A DNA stretch of 64,000 nucleotides from NCBI GenBank assembly GCA_020746995.1, contig JAGPXD010000003.1, positions 3,596,001 to 3,660,000 on the forward strand, written 5' to 3'. The translations under genes were made by a program, and so were the position numbers. This DNA comes from Plectosphaerella cucumerina (lineage: Eukaryota > Ascomycota > Sordariomycetes > Glomerellales > Plectosphaerellaceae). The notes under the pieces were generated by a model. It was not told where the DNA came from. It worked only from the letters and a program-made list of their open reading frames with translations, and did not search any database. How positions within the stretch are numbered: position 1 is the stretch's first letter; each line of letters opens with the position of its first letter. Positions 53,536 through 64,000 of the stretch are shown here, piece after piece.

Positions 53536-53974
53536 TTTTTGTGCTGTGAAGGGGCGCTTAGGAGATCCTTTTCCAGCTTTTCCTCCTGACTCCCCTGAGT
53601 TGCCCCCCTCGGGCAAATCCAGACCGGGGGGGCTGGCCTGCCATCCTGAGTGGCCTCATGCGTCGTCTCCCGAGTCAGGCTCGTCCTTGTCGTGCTTCCC
53701 CGGAATACCCCCGCCCCCCAGATGGCTAACCCCGGGTCAGTCATGCGGACAGATTAGGAGACGCTAAGCACCGAGCGTCGGCGCCGTGTGAAAACCAGAA
53801 ACGCTCTAACCCGTCGTCGGCCAACCTCAACGATTCGCCTCGCGATATTAAAATGATGCTGATCCCCAGACTTCAAAGGCTTGTTCCGATCCTTCAGTCT
53901 CCATTGCTTCCAAGCGCATCTTCACTTCCACCTCTTCCCTTGGCATCAGCGACTTCAACCTCAACTCCATCGCC

Positions 53975-55692
53975 ATGGCTGACACAAAGGAACACCAGCA
54001 TCCCTCTGAGCTGGAGAACAGCAAGGACGGCGCCGGCCACGCCGAGCTCGTCGAGGAGCTTGGTGCGTCGGCCCAGGTGGCTGACCACGAGGAGGGCGTC
54101 TTCCAGGCCATCCGCAACCACCGCTGGGCATTCATCTGGTGCCTCTACGCCATCTACGTCCTGATCCTCACGAGCTTCGACAACCAGGCCGGCGGCATCG
54201 TCCTCGGTATCCCAGCCTTCCGCAAGGACTTTGGTTCTGCCTTCAATGGCGACTACGTTCTCCCGGCAAAGTGGCAGTCGGCCTACAGCGGCGGCCCCGT
54301 CGCCTCGTGAGTCTTCCCTCTCGATGCCACATCCGAGTCATAACATCCGCTAACATGAATTTCCCCACAGCGCCGTCGTCGGTTCCCTCTCGGCCGGTTG
54401 GATCGCTGACCGCATCGGACGCAAGTGGACCATGCTCTGCTGCTACGTCCTCGTCTTCATCGGCATCACCCTCGAAGTCGTCAGCACCACCAACGAGATC
54501 TTCTTCGCTGGAAAGTTCATTGCCGGCTTCCCCATCGGTGGCTTCATCACAATCTGCATGACCTACATCGGCGAGATCGTCCCTCTCGCTCTTCGCGGTA
54601 TCATGACCGCCGCCGCTGCCCTGGCTTTCACCCTTGGCCCCCTCATTGTCTCTCTCGTCGTCAACGAGACTGGTGTTCGCGAGGACCGCTGGGCTTACCG
54701 CGCCATCTTCGTCGCCCAGTACGGCGTCAGCGGCATCGGCCTGTGCATCTGGCCCTTCCTTCCCGAGTCGCCCTGGTGGCTCATCAACAAGGGCCGCAAG
54801 GAGGCCGCTGCCAAGTCCCTCGCCCGCCTCGGCTACGACCGCGTCGAGATTGAGAAGCGCATCGCCGTCATCTCCCTCACCCTCGACGAGGTCCGCGAGG
54901 AGACCGAGGGCGCCAGCTTCGCCGAGTGCTTCCGCAAGTCCAACCTGCGCCGCACCATCATCAGCATGGCCCCCATGAGCATCCAGGCCCTCTGTGGTGT
55001 GTTCTTCGTCGCCGCCTACTCTACCTACTACCAGCAGCTGGCCGGCTACACCGCCAAGGAGAGCTTCACCCTCGGCATCATCCAGCAGGTTCTGTCTGCG
55101 CTCGGCAACATCACATCGTGGTTCCTCATCGATCGCGTTGGCCGCAGGAACTTGACTCTCAGCGGCATGTTCACGCTGACTGTCGTTCTCTGTATCACCG
55201 GCGGTTTGGCTACCATCAACGCCGACGGACCCATCAAGGGCACCGTGGCCATGATGCTGCTGTACTGCTACGTCTACAACGTCACCATTGGTGCGACCGC
55301 CTACTCCCTCCTGACCGAGGTCGCCACATCGCGTCTGCGCGCTAAGACGGCCTCCATGGCCCTGGCCCTGCAGAACAGCCTCTTCGTGAGTATACACACA
55401 ATCATCCGTGCGAGAAACAAGACTAACAGTGGGATAGACCATGTGGGCTTTCGTTATCCCCTTCCTCTTCAACCCCGACCAGGCCAACCTCGGCGCCAAG
55501 GTCTCCTTCATCTTCGGCGGTCTGGCCGTGCTCTCGACCATCTATCTGTGGTTCTACCAGCCCGAGGTTGCCGGCCGCTCGTACGAGGAGCTCGACGAGA
55601 TGTTCATGAAGAAGGTTCCCGCGCGGGAGTTCAAGACCTTCGTGACCGACTCGCAGATGCGAGCGAGGAACGTGACGAGCGGAAAGGAGTAA
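53975..55692 (+). CDS. MFS sugar porter
   Basis: Plasma-membrane proton-coupled sugar transporter of the Sp family. Exons 53975-54306, 54371-55385 and 55438-55692 give 533 residues. Signatures: FDNQAGGIVLGIPAFRKDFG after helix 1, AGWIADRIGRKWTML (GRK loop 2-3), PESPWWLINKGRKEAA after helix 6, WFLIDRVGRRNLTLSG (loop 8-9) and LLTEVATSRLRAKTA (variant of PAE-x-PS-x-x-R). The last cytosolic part contains YEELDEMFMKKVPAREF, as in alpha-glucoside / oligosaccharide permeases of fungi, where the last helices lead to E-L-D-x-L-F. These resemble di- or glycoside-type porters more than hexose carriers. Divergent from the rhamnosidase gene, suggesting co-regulation and uptake of a rhamnoside. Confidence 0.92.
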
Positions 55693-55805
55693 ACGGGCTT
55701 CGGCCAGGGTCTGTCCTAGTCAGGGGCAGATGCCACTTTCTACCTATTAATGCAAGTTCTCTGAAGAGCTCGGAGGGTCAAGTGAACAATGTCTGCAATT
55801 GTGTG

Positions 55806-57494
55806 CTACGCCTGCATCAGACTCAACACCATGAGCCGCACTTTTCTTCCTTCCCTTGTCGTCATACACCGCACCAGCGTAGCCCTCTCCTCGTCAAAAT
55901 CTCCATACTTCGGTAGATAGTCTAGATGGCGCATGGCGAGGAGCGTGGGCGTTGCGGCGAGACACATACGGAATTCACCCGCTGCGGGATCAAAAAAGAC
56001 GGGGAGAAGACGGACAAGCCGGCGGAAGCAGTCTTCCGCGTCGGTACAGAGCGGAACATCCGCCGCTTCGCCGAAGAGTATCTCCCCGGCGGAGATTAAG
56101 TCCTGCACTGCCTCGGCTAGAATCATACCGGTGGTCCAGTATATGCTCATCAGGCGGGCCGCTGCAAGTTGGGCAATGGTGGGCGGCGATGGGTCCCCTT
56201 TTTCAGGTGGGAGAGTGTCGGCGATGATTGAGCCGAAGCGAAGGTACCAGTCTTCTAGACTGACGTCGGCGGATACGCAACTTTCGAGAAGTGCTGCCCA
56301 CTGGGACCGTGCTGCGAATCCGTCGCTTATGGAGAACAACTCCTTGGCCGATCCGAGGGCCGAAGCGACGTTTGCGAAAATGTCGACGAGGAGGTTTCGA
56401 GGGGTCTTGGGATGGTTGGTCCATGGGACAGTTAGCCAGGAGGGGTCGGATAGGGGCGTTGGTTTTCGGGCGACGACGCTTGCGAAGATCTACACTCGTC
56501 GTGTCAGAGTAGCTCCCGGAGATGGAGATGTGTACTCACGACGTGGAACCGAGAGTCAACGAAGAAGCAGTGCGCCACGCCGTCGATGAACGAGGCCGGT
56601 GTTCGTGAGAGCGTCAGAGATACTTGACCCTCAATATGTGACAACCAGTTCCTCGCCTGCACTGGCCGACTATCATCCAAGGGCGCATCCACCGAACCAT
56701 AGTGAGACTGCCTTCGTCAGTCATGTACCCTGATCATGAAAAAAGACTTACCTCATGCATGCTGAATAGCTTGACAGCCCCTAGGATCCTATCGCTCCTT
56801 GCAGACTCGTCCCTCAGCAACGCTGCTGATACCTCAGCCAGAGCCTCTCCGTACAATTTGAGCCCGTGCTCTCGCATTCCCCGTACTTCATGTCCCCTCA
56901 TCTCCTGGACCGAGGCTCCGGCAGCCATGGCAATGGATAGCAAGATGCGGCGGACAAGGGGATCGCCTGAGTGGAATAGAGCTTGAACAGGGGTGAGCCA
57001 GCCGCCCATAATGTCCCGGGCGATGTCGGCGGGGAGGTCACGGGAGTGCGGCATGTAGGCACGCCAGAAGGCATCAACATGACCGGACTCAACTGCGCGG
57101 GCGGCGAGGGGCCGGTCATCGGGTGGCGAGGCGGAACTCCGGAAGCGGGAGACGCGGGGACGGGATACGGAGCTGGTGGTGCTTGTGGGGGACGTGGATG
57201 TGGATGTGGATGTGTTGATGAAGATGAGGCCGTCAGACTCCTGGTACCCCTCGCAGGGAATGCAGGCCTTGCGGCATTGGCTGCATGAGGGGCGTTGTTG
57301 GTCGCACTGGAGGGAGGTCAGATATCCAGGGTTGTGTGGCTCGCAGGGCGGGGATGGGGTCCGACTCGGCAGTATTTCAGATGGACATGTCACTCCAGTC
57401 TTTATGTTCGCATTATGACAGGATGGGAAAAACTCACCCCTTTGCGCCGCCGTAGACATGTGGCACAAGCCTTGGACCTCCTTTTGGTCACCAT
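55806..57494 (-). CDS. Zn(II)2Cys6 transcription factor, fungal-specific domain
   Basis: Four exons, all phase 0 (57494-57438, 57306-56752, 56707-56540, 56489-55806), 487 residues. Exon 1 carries MVTKRRSKACATCLRRRKG and exon 2 resumes CDQQRPSCSQCRKACIPCEGY, completing a perfect C-x2-C-x6-C-x6-C-x2-C zinc cluster across the 131-bp intron. A Ser/Thr-rich linker with an STSTSTSPTSTTSS run follows, then the fungal transcription factor domain (DUF3468-type): HVDAFWRAYMPHSRDLP, GDPLVRRILLSIAMAAGA, GAVKLFSMHE, and a C-terminal LDYLPKYGDFDEERATLVRCM. Likely the local regulator of the surrounding rhamnosidase/porter/dioxygenase genes, on position only. Convergent with the sugar porter (113-bp gap). 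Confidence 0.9.
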
Positions 57495-57716
57495 TGCGTT
57501 TTAGGAATACTTCAGCTTCGATCGATGTGGGTGTCGGGGCTCGGCGAGTGAAATTCAAGAAAATGTACGGCCAGGTTAAACACAGGATGCAAGCAAATGG
57601 TGAAGATATGTCTGTCCCTTCGGAGAATCTAAGTCCTATCTTCGGAGAATGACGCAAGATCTCCATGGTGCTGGTCCGTCCCGATGGCGAAGATGTATCC
57701 CTGAATTGCGTGATCA

Positions 57717-59249
57717 TCACTGAGCCGCCCTAACACCCCCAGCCTCCAACCTATCCTGCGCCATCTCATTCTTGCATGATCCCGTGTACACGCCCGTCTT
57801 GACTCTTAGGGCATCCTCTTCAATCTCATCGAGGGGATAATGCACAGGGTCTTCAGAGAACATGGCGTCAAACTTGCCGCTAATATCGCCCGGCAGCTCG
57901 GGCGTCAGCGTGGTATCGCGCAGCCAAACGCGCAGTAGGTGCCTCGGCTTCGAAGGCTCCTCGACAAACTCAGTCCGCCCGTGCTGGTTGCGCAGGTTAT
58001 TGACCCTGAAAATCAGTCAGCGAATTGCGTGGGATTAAGAGTGCGATTTGGCCTACCACTCGATGTCGCCTTCCTGAAGCGCAGTCTGGAGGCTGTACTT
58101 GTGTGCGGTCCACTGCCATCCGCCAAAGGCCTCGCGCTCATCAAGCGTCAGGGGCGTAGTTTCGGTATCCCTGTCTTGCACCTCGCCATAGCCGATGAAG
58201 GGGCGGGTAGAGAAGTTGAGGAAGAGCTTGCCGTCCTTGTTGTGTATAAGGCGAACGCCCTCGTCGGGGATTCCACGGCTGCATTCCCGTCAGTCGGATT
58301 CGGTATCAGCAAGAGGGAAATACTCACCCAACCCAGCGGAACTTTCGTTCGGCGAGAATGCGTGCAAGGTCCGGTCGGGTCTCGACAAGATCATTGTACA
58401 CCCGCGCGGCGCTGACGACGGCCGAGAGACCACCCTGGCCCGAGAGACTTACGGCCATGAGGCTGACAACATCACTGCCGGCGTCGCTGTGGAAGGTCTG
58501 GGCTTTGGTGTCCTGGGCTGACACGTAGATCTTGCTGCGCTTTGTAGGATCGATTGCGGTGATGCTCTGGCCAGGTCAGGGGAGGTCGAGACAACAAAGC
58601 TTGTCATGGTTTGGCGGGCTCACCATGATGTGGACGATACCCTTCCTTGCGCCTTGGTCAAGGCGCCGGTCGCCAATCCAAGAATTGATGCCGAGGAAGA
58701 CGAAGACACGGTCCTCCTTGCTGTAGCCTTGGATAGGGAAGCCTCGGAGGATTTGAACGCCTGTCCCATTGTAGATGTTGTCGGCCAGGCGGCGCAGGAC
58801 GGGGCCGAGCGTGGGGAGGGGAAATTCGGCACGTTGGAGGTCAGCGATGGGCTTTTTCAAGGCTTTCCAGGACTTGGGACTGATGGTCAGCATGCGCCGT
58901 CTGGTATGTTCGGGGCTCGACCATGGAACTTGCCTGAAGTGCGGCGTCGATCTCCTTGATCTCGGAGGGTGACAGAACGTAGATGTACGAATCAGCTGTG
59001 AGGGGGGTGCCAGTGAGCGTTCGTGTCTGCTGTCGAAACAGGTATCTTGGACCTACGATTTCTCTCCAGCTCCTCTCCAGTCCAAACGCTAGGTCCGGTA
59101 AACTTCAGAGGCCAGCCCTTGGGCGGTGCGCCAAAGTCAAAGCCGGAAGGGTGTGCGCTGTTGATGGCATCCCATTCTGGCTTGTTGTAAAGATAACCGG
59201 GAGCACTCGAGTGAAGCTCGTAGGGAGGAATGGCATAAGCTGTGGCCAT
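57717..59249 (-). CDS. TauD/TfdA-type Fe(II)/2-oxoglutarate dioxygenase-like protein
   Basis: Six exons (59249-59057, 58995-58934, 58872-58624, 58566-58328, 58278-58057, 58005-57717), 417 residues. Reconstructed core: GEELERN-PDSYIYVLSPSEIKEIDAALQ, SWKALKKPI...FPLPTLGPVL, GVQILRGFPIQGYSKEDRVFVFLG, FHSDAGSDVVSLMAV (His-x-Asp iron motif), KLFLNFSTRPFIGYG and VNNLRNQHGRTEF...RHLLRVWLRD (distal His and 2-oxoglutarate Arg). This is the large fungal TauD/TfdA clade whose substrates are mostly unknown. Intron 2 is predicted as GC-AG (CAG/GCAAGT...CCCAAG), which alone keeps the family alignment. Same strand as the regulator, 222 bp upstream of its start. Cytosolic. Confidence 0.88.
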
Positions 59250-60308
59250 GGTGCAGGTTGATGCCTCTGTCAGATGTTTTGAGCAGAATGCTAGTAAAGT
59301 ATGGTGCTCAAGGGGGAAGGGATGAACAAGTGCGAATGCGAGCTGAGATCGAACGACGAGTTTTTAATGAACATGGGGTAATGGTCTCGCTTAATATGCT
59401 ATCTCGGTCTGTTCGTGTTGTCATGATGAAGTACCATTCCGAAAGGACATCTCCGCCAACGTTGGAGCCTGAGAATGCAGGAGATGACCCAAACAACCAA
59501 CTCAGCGTCCCGATATGGACTGCCGAAGCTCTTGGGCCGGTCACGCAAGCGAATCCAGACAATGGAATCATTCATGTTCAACATGGCGTCAACAAGGGTC
59601 ATCTGGGCCACGCAGACATCAAGGCGATGCTTGCCATGCCGTTGTGCCCTGGATTCGCCTCAGCTGGCTGTACGCGGCGTGGAATATTGCCTCATTCGGT
59701 TAGTCCCAGAGAGAGTCAAACCAAGCATCTGACATATCAGAACCATCACATTATCAAGACACGCAACATGGATCTCCGATGCTAGATATGCAGGTGAGAC
59801 GGGAGCCGGGTCTGGGGCCGATGTTTGGGAATTGGGTGCTTGCCAGGGTCGGACAGCGGCCCCAGCCCTATTGGCACAGATGGACATTGGCAGCTGACGG
59901 CGCTAATGCAGCCGGCGTGGAAGATTTCCAGTTGCGGTTAGAGGGTCAGGGTAAGCACGAGCATAGCGGCATCGGGCGGTGATCCTCGACGTCCTCCGGC
60001 GTCGTCACCTTGGCTTCACCTGCGTGCTACGGCCGTTGGCCAGACATGCGTTGTCCCGCCAGAGGGATGCCGATAGACGAGCCTCCAGGGACTTCGGAGT
60101 ATCGGGTCCTCGATGCATCTCCGGGGCTGGCACGAAGTCCGCGATAGGGGCATGGCGCCATCACCGCGATGATGGCGTTCAGGCCGTGACTCCATCAGCA
60201 ATTCTGGAGGCCAACAGACAGCTCGACTTGAAAAAGAAGCATTGCCCAGCGCTTCCATCATGGCCATGATATGCAAGCACCACATCGATCTGCAACAATC
60301 TCGAAACC
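59250..60308. promoter_or_regulatory. Divergent promoter region, dioxygenase / MFS transporter
   Basis: About 1.06 kb between two starts on opposite strands; AT-richer in the middle (59300-59800). No supported ORF; GATAAG-type sites are not obvious. Confidence 0.5.
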
Positions 60309-62134
60309 ATGGCAGACGTCAAAAAGACCACTAGCCGCGACGGCCAACCCGACGACCTCCCCAATGGCCATATCGCCGCCAAGGCCGACGTCAGCTCGTC
60401 CGTCTCCGTCGCCTCAGTCGACACTGGCCCCAAGGCGCGATGGTGGCAGTTTAGCAAATACACCGACGAGCGTATGCTGGTCCTGAAGCTCGACATCTTC
60501 ATCCTGTGCGTTGCAAGGCCCCCGATCAAAGCGCCAGACCGTTGACACCTCCAGGTCCTGGGCATGCTTCGGCTACTTTATCCGCCTCCTCGACACCACC
60601 AACATGAGTGAGTTTTCACGCACTGACAACGCAAGAGACATGCTGACCACTTAGCCAACGCCTACGTCTCGGGCATGAAGGAGGTTGGTCGCTCGCCTCA
60701 TCTGTGATCTCCGCCGCTGACATGCCCAGGACCTCGGCCTCTACTCGAGCGAGTTCAACCTCTTCAGCACCTTCTGGGTCACCGGCTACACCATCGGCAT
60801 GATCCCCAGCCAGGCCCTGCTCACCTACATCCCCCGACCGTCCATCTGGCTACCCGCGCTCGAGTTCTCCTGGGCCATGATCACCTTCTGCTTCGCCGCC
60901 GTCCGGAACGCGAAGCAGATCTACGCCATGCGCTTCGTCATCGGCCTGCTCGAGTCGCCTTTCTACGTCGGCGTGATGACTCTCCTCGGGAACTGGTACA
61001 CCCCCAAGGGTAAGCCGTTTTGACGCCCCTCTTTCCTTTTGCCTGCTGACAAGCCCGCAGAACTGGCCAGTCGCACGACGATCTTCTACTCGGCCTCGTT
61101 CGCCGCCAACATGTTCTCTGGCTACCTCCAGGCCGCCGTTTACACGGGTCTCAACGGTGCGCACGGCCTGCCCGGCTGGCGCTGGCTGTTCATCATGTGC
61201 GGTGTCATCAGCGTGCCCGGCGCGCTCTGGGGCTTCGCCGCCGTGCCCGACAGCCCGTGGAACTCGCGCGCGTTCTACTTGACGGAGAAGCAGCGCGAGC
61301 TGGCGCGAGACCGCATGGTCGGACTTGGGCGAAAGCCGTTCTCGGGCGTCAAGGGGAAGACGGTCAAGAGCATGTTCAGCCGGCCGTTCTTCTGGGTCTT
61401 CATGCTTACCTACTCGTGGGTTTCCCGTGTCGATGGGTCGTATGCGAAGCTGACAGGTGCAGGACGTTTGTCATTGGCGTCAATGCCACGGCGTATTTCC
61501 CCATCTACCTCAAGTCGAGGCCGGAGTACACCATCCAGCAGGTCAACACGTGAGTATCTCCCCAGACAAGAGGCGATGTCGATGCTGACGACGACAGGAT
61601 CCCAAGCGGCGCATACGCCATGGGCCTCGTGTCGACCATTGCCTGGGGCCAGTTGTCGGACCGCATCGGGAGCAGGATGTGGGTGGCGCTGGCCATCACC
61701 GTGACCAATATCGTGTCCAACACGACGCTGGCGACAGCCAATACCAAGGGCGGCATCATTGCGGGCTATGTGCTCAACTCGGCGACGTACGCGTACGGAC
61801 CGATCGTCATCGTGAGTGGCCTCCCGGGGCAGTGTCGGATGATTGAAATACTGACACGACACAGGCCTGGCTGTCAGAGGTGTACACATCGCTGCCGGAC
61901 GAGAGGGCGCTGATTCTCGGATGCGCGCAGGCGTTTGGCGGACACTTCAACGCATGGCTCCCGCTCGTGGCGTTCAACGTGGCCACACAGGCGCCACTAT
62001 TCCGGGCCGGCTGGACGACGGGCGCGATCGGGGGCGGGTTCCAGGTACTGAGCATCTACGGGCTGCGATACTTTGGTGGAAAGATTGTGCGACAGACGGT
62101 GGGCGGCGGCGCTTCGACAGAGGTGGCCGCTTAA
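60309..62134 (+). CDS. MFS transporter, allantoate permease (Dal5) family
   Basis: Eight exons (60309-60505, 60555-60607, 60655-60683, 60730-61009, 61061-61415, 61463-61549, 61598-61811, 61865-62134), 494 residues. Anion:cation symporter family marks: DERMLVLKLDIFIL at helix 1, LDTTNMTNAYVSGMKEDLGLYSSEFN, IGMIPSQALLTYIPRPSIWLPALEFSW, RFVIGLLESPFYVGVMTLLGNWYTP and PDSPWNSRAFYLTEKQRELARDRM after helix 6. Relatives carry vitamins, allantoate, dipeptides or organic anions across the plasma membrane. The donor of intron 3 (GTTGGT) is weak, but exon order follows the family without gaps; the 29-bp third exon is well supported by NAYVSGMKE. Divergent from the dioxygenase gene. Confidence 0.9.
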
Positions 62135-62897
62135 AGGTCAAATCTCGCGGCGTGCTTCGAGCGAAGTCATGATCTCATTGTGGCAGTGTCTCGTGGCGAC
62201 GGCAATGGCAATGAAGATGTAGAAGAATCTCGGATCGAAACTCGATGAAATTCGATGCGCAGTCGGAAGAACTGAGCAACCCGTGGTGCGTGCAGTCGGA
62301 TGATGGACGACCCGTGTACCGACCTCGATCGACCAATCATAGCACCTTTAAAGCCGTGGTGGCCCGCCCGGGTCCGAGTCCGATGCTGGAGCCGAGGCTC
62401 GTCCGCCGCTTGTCAGGGCAACAGCTCAGCGCACGTCCAGGGGCCCGGCGTGATCTAGCCGCCTGTGGGCACCAAGGTCCGGAGCTCTGGCGGGGGCAGA
62501 AACAGAAGAAGAAACACATCAAGCTTCATCAGTCCGAGAGGTCCGCCGCTAGCGCCGAAGGGGTTGCTTTGTACGGGGCAGGCACGACCAGGGGGAAGGC
62601 ACGATGACCCGTACAGGTACAGGTACAGACGTACGGCCAACTGGCCATCGCAAGGCAAGTACGGGAATCGGGAGGGGCGGGCACTTGCACATGACAATGG
62701 CACCAGGGTCGCGATTGCGTAAGGGTCCGTCCGTTCCTTCCTTCCCTTGCCGGGCCAAGCTAGTAAGGTATTTATCTTCGTCGTCATCCCGCTGCTTCCC
62801 CCTCCTCCCCTCCTCCCCTCCATTCAACCAAACTTTTTCTACCCCGCCATCACCAACGAACCCCGCCTCAGCCAAAACCAACAAATCTACCGACAAA
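62135..62897. promoter_or_regulatory. Upstream region of the glutathione peroxidase gene
   Basis: 763 bp with a CT-rich leader (TTCCCCCTCCTCCCC) from about 62790 and a GTACAGGTACAGGTACAG triplication near 62610. No ORF outside the downstream gene looks coding. Confidence 0.5.
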
Positions 62898-63458
62898 ATG
62901 GCCTCCGCTACTTCCTTCTACGACTTCAAGCCCCTCGACAGTTTGTCCTCCCTCTTTCCGAACTTCTTGCCTCCTCCAGCTAACACCCTCTCAGAGCGCG
63001 GCCAGCCCGTCGACTTCGCCGAGTACAAGGGCAAGGTCGTCCTCATCGTCAACACTGCCTCCAAGTGCGGCTTCACTCCCCAGTACGCCGGCCTCGAGAC
63101 CCTTTACAAGTCTGTTCGCGAGAAGCACGGCGAGGACTTCGTCGTCCTCGGCTTCCCCTGCAACCAGTTCGGCGGCCAGGAGCCAGGCACCGACGACGAC
63201 ATCCAGAACTTCTGCCAGGTCAACTACGGCGTCACCTTCCCCATCATGCAGAAGACGGACGTCAACGGCGACAACACCAACCCCGTCTTCGCCTGGCTCA
63301 AGGAGGAGAAGCCCGGCCTGCTCGGCCTCAAGCGCATCAAGTGGAACTTCGAGAAGTTCCTCGTCGGCAAGGACGGAAAGGTCAAGGGCCGCTGGGCCAG
63401 CACCACCAAGCCCGAGTCGATCGAGAAGGCCATCCTCGACGAGCTCAAGGCCCAGTGA
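62898..63458 (+). CDS. Glutathione peroxidase-like thiol peroxidase
   Basis: Reduces H2O2 and lipid hydroperoxides, in fungi usually with thioredoxin (Gpx3/Hyr1 type), and may relay oxidation to an AP-1 factor. Exons 62898-62940 and 62995-63458 give 168 residues, the family length. Motifs: FYDFKPLDKRGQPVDFAEYKG (first exon joined to second), VNTASKCGFTPQY with the peroxidatic cysteine, LGFPCNQFGGQEPG with the resolving-type Cys and catalytic Gln, and KWNFEKFLVG with the catalytic Trp/Asn. No selenocysteine. The intron is 54 bp with an unusual GTTTGT donor, a good GCTAAC branch site and TCAG; retention would leave the frame open and insert 18 residues. Confidence 0.94.
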   Translation: MASATSFYDFKPLDSLSSLFPNFLPPPANTLSERGQPVDFAEYKGKVVLIVNTASKCGFTPQYAGLETLYKSVREKHGEDFVVLGFPCNQFGGQEPGTDDDIQNFCQVNYGVTFPIMQKTDVNGDNTNPVFAWLKEEKPGLLGLKRIKWNFEKFLVGKDGKVKGRWASTTKPESIEKAILDELKAQ

Positions 63459-63869
63459 CTCCCGGCGAGGCTGTGAGCGCGGCATGACGACGACGTGGTG
63501 CGCTTGATCGCATTTTGAATTTCTTGCAAAGATTCCCCCCCAATTTGACATATTGACCGTCCATTTCGGTTTCTTCCAGTCTCCCGTGACGTGCATGACG
63601 TGTGGCTGACCTGCAGTCGACAGCGCCTTGTTGCACGAAAATTCGACAGCTGACCGGTACTCCTCAGGCACCCCAATTCATCGGGCCCGACCTGCCAATT
63701 GGGGGCTGGTCACCGGGGGACAGAACATTCTCGGGGCACACCTCGGTTCAGGGCGGGGTTATCGCTGGCGGGTCACCAGCACACAGACCAGAATACAGCG
63801 GACAGTTGCTACAGCGAATCGTCATTCCATCTCAGTCGGCCACGCGACTGTTGCATCTATCCTCTATAT
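63459..63869. other. Convergent intergenic region
   Basis: Lies between the glutathione peroxidase gene and the truncated gene at the right edge. No credible ORF. Confidence 0.45.
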
Positions 63870-64000
63870 CTACACCTTGGGAAGAGTCGCCATCAGGAGA
63901 TCCCGATCCTTTGTCAGACCCTCCTCCAGGGACGAGAACTTGATCCCATACTTGGCCTCCGCCTCCCGCGCCTTCTTAACAAGCCGGCTCAGGTCCTTAC
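63870..64000 (-). CDS. C-terminal end of an unidentified protein (5' part outside)
   Basis: The last 42 residues of a coding frame that enters from the right edge: a Lys/Arg/Glu-rich helix (LSRLVKKAREAEAKYG) and an ending DRDLLMATLPKV before TAG. The helix-like, unbiased-for-chance composition and convergent placement support a real gene end. Too short to name a family; a splice junction could also lie within it. Confidence 0.55.
   Translation of the reverse strand, partial: KDLSRLVKKAREAEAKYGIKFSSLEEGLTKDRDLLMATLPKV

Larger units (their letters stand above)
52900..53974. promoter_or_regulatory. Shared divergent promoter, rhamnosidase / sugar porter
   Basis: 1,075 bp between two start codons on opposite strands. 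Contains two inverted CGG sites listed separately. The right end has a CT-rich leader with a gatattaaaatga segment at about 53844. No ORF in it looks coding. Confidence 0.6.

Noticed and set aside
54243..55541. 432-codon minus-strand ORF over the sugar porter
   Set aside because: Antisense of a membrane transporter exon; the sense frame carries all sugar-porter motifs.
1..64000. CRISPR arrays, insertion sequences, prophage, bacterial operons
   Set aside because: Spliceosomal introns and exclusively fungal gene families throughout; no regularly spaced repeats or transposase genes seen.

Overview
The window reads as nuclear chromosomal DNA of a GC-rich filamentous ascomycete (Pezizomycotina, most likely Sordariomycetes; a plant-associated Colletotrichum-like fungus fits the cutinase, small secreted proteins and cytosolic rhamnosidase, but genus is inference). 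Genes are compact and on both strands. Introns are about 50-210 bp with GTRNGY/CAG borders, and splicing was reconstructed by hand from frame, donor/acceptor and family conservation. No rRNA, tRNA, CRISPR array, transposon or bacterial-type operon was found.

Left part (1-29.6 kb), mostly housekeeping: a truncated amino-acid permease, a FAM32A-like protein, a mucin-like surface protein, a 3.9 kb gene-free gap, then dolichol kinase (SEC59), ORC2, mitochondrial PGP phosphatase (GEP4), a repeat-bearing unknown protein, a CutC-family protein, an LCCL-domain membrane protein, the queuine tRNA-ribosyltransferase accessory subunit, a secreted alkaline phosphatase and a cutinase.

Middle part (29.6-48.6 kb), more accessory: an orphan single-pass membrane protein and next to it a membrane-anchored collagen-like protein with 55 unbroken Gly-X-Y triplets and a Cys-rich tail. 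These are followed by a class III aminotransferase divergent from a monocarboxylate-type MFS transporter, a small secreted (possibly GPI-anchored) protein, a Zn(II)2Cys6 regulator, an esterase-fold protein that has lost its nucleophile serine, a Gfo/Idh/MocA oxidoreductase, a tiny six-cysteine secreted peptide, and a DapA-family aldolase of the keto-deoxy sugar acid type.

Right part (49-62.2 kb) looks like a catabolic cluster: FAD oxidoreductase (DAO fold), GH78-type alpha-L-rhamnosidase without signal peptide, a divergently transcribed sugar porter, a Zn(II)2Cys6 factor, a TauD/TfdA-type dioxygenase and an allantoate-permease-like MFS transporter. The shared rhamnosidase/sugar-porter promoter carries two CGG-Nx-CCG inverted sites of the type bound by Zn2Cys6 dimers. 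The simplest model is import of an intact rhamnoside followed by cytosolic cleavage, controlled by the in-cluster regulator. A glutathione peroxidase gene (with an intron that can be retained in frame) and the 3' end of an unidentified gene close the window.

Best candidates for something new: the collagen-like protein and its orphan neighbour, the six-cysteine peptide, and the rhamnoside-type cluster with its palindromic promoter sites.
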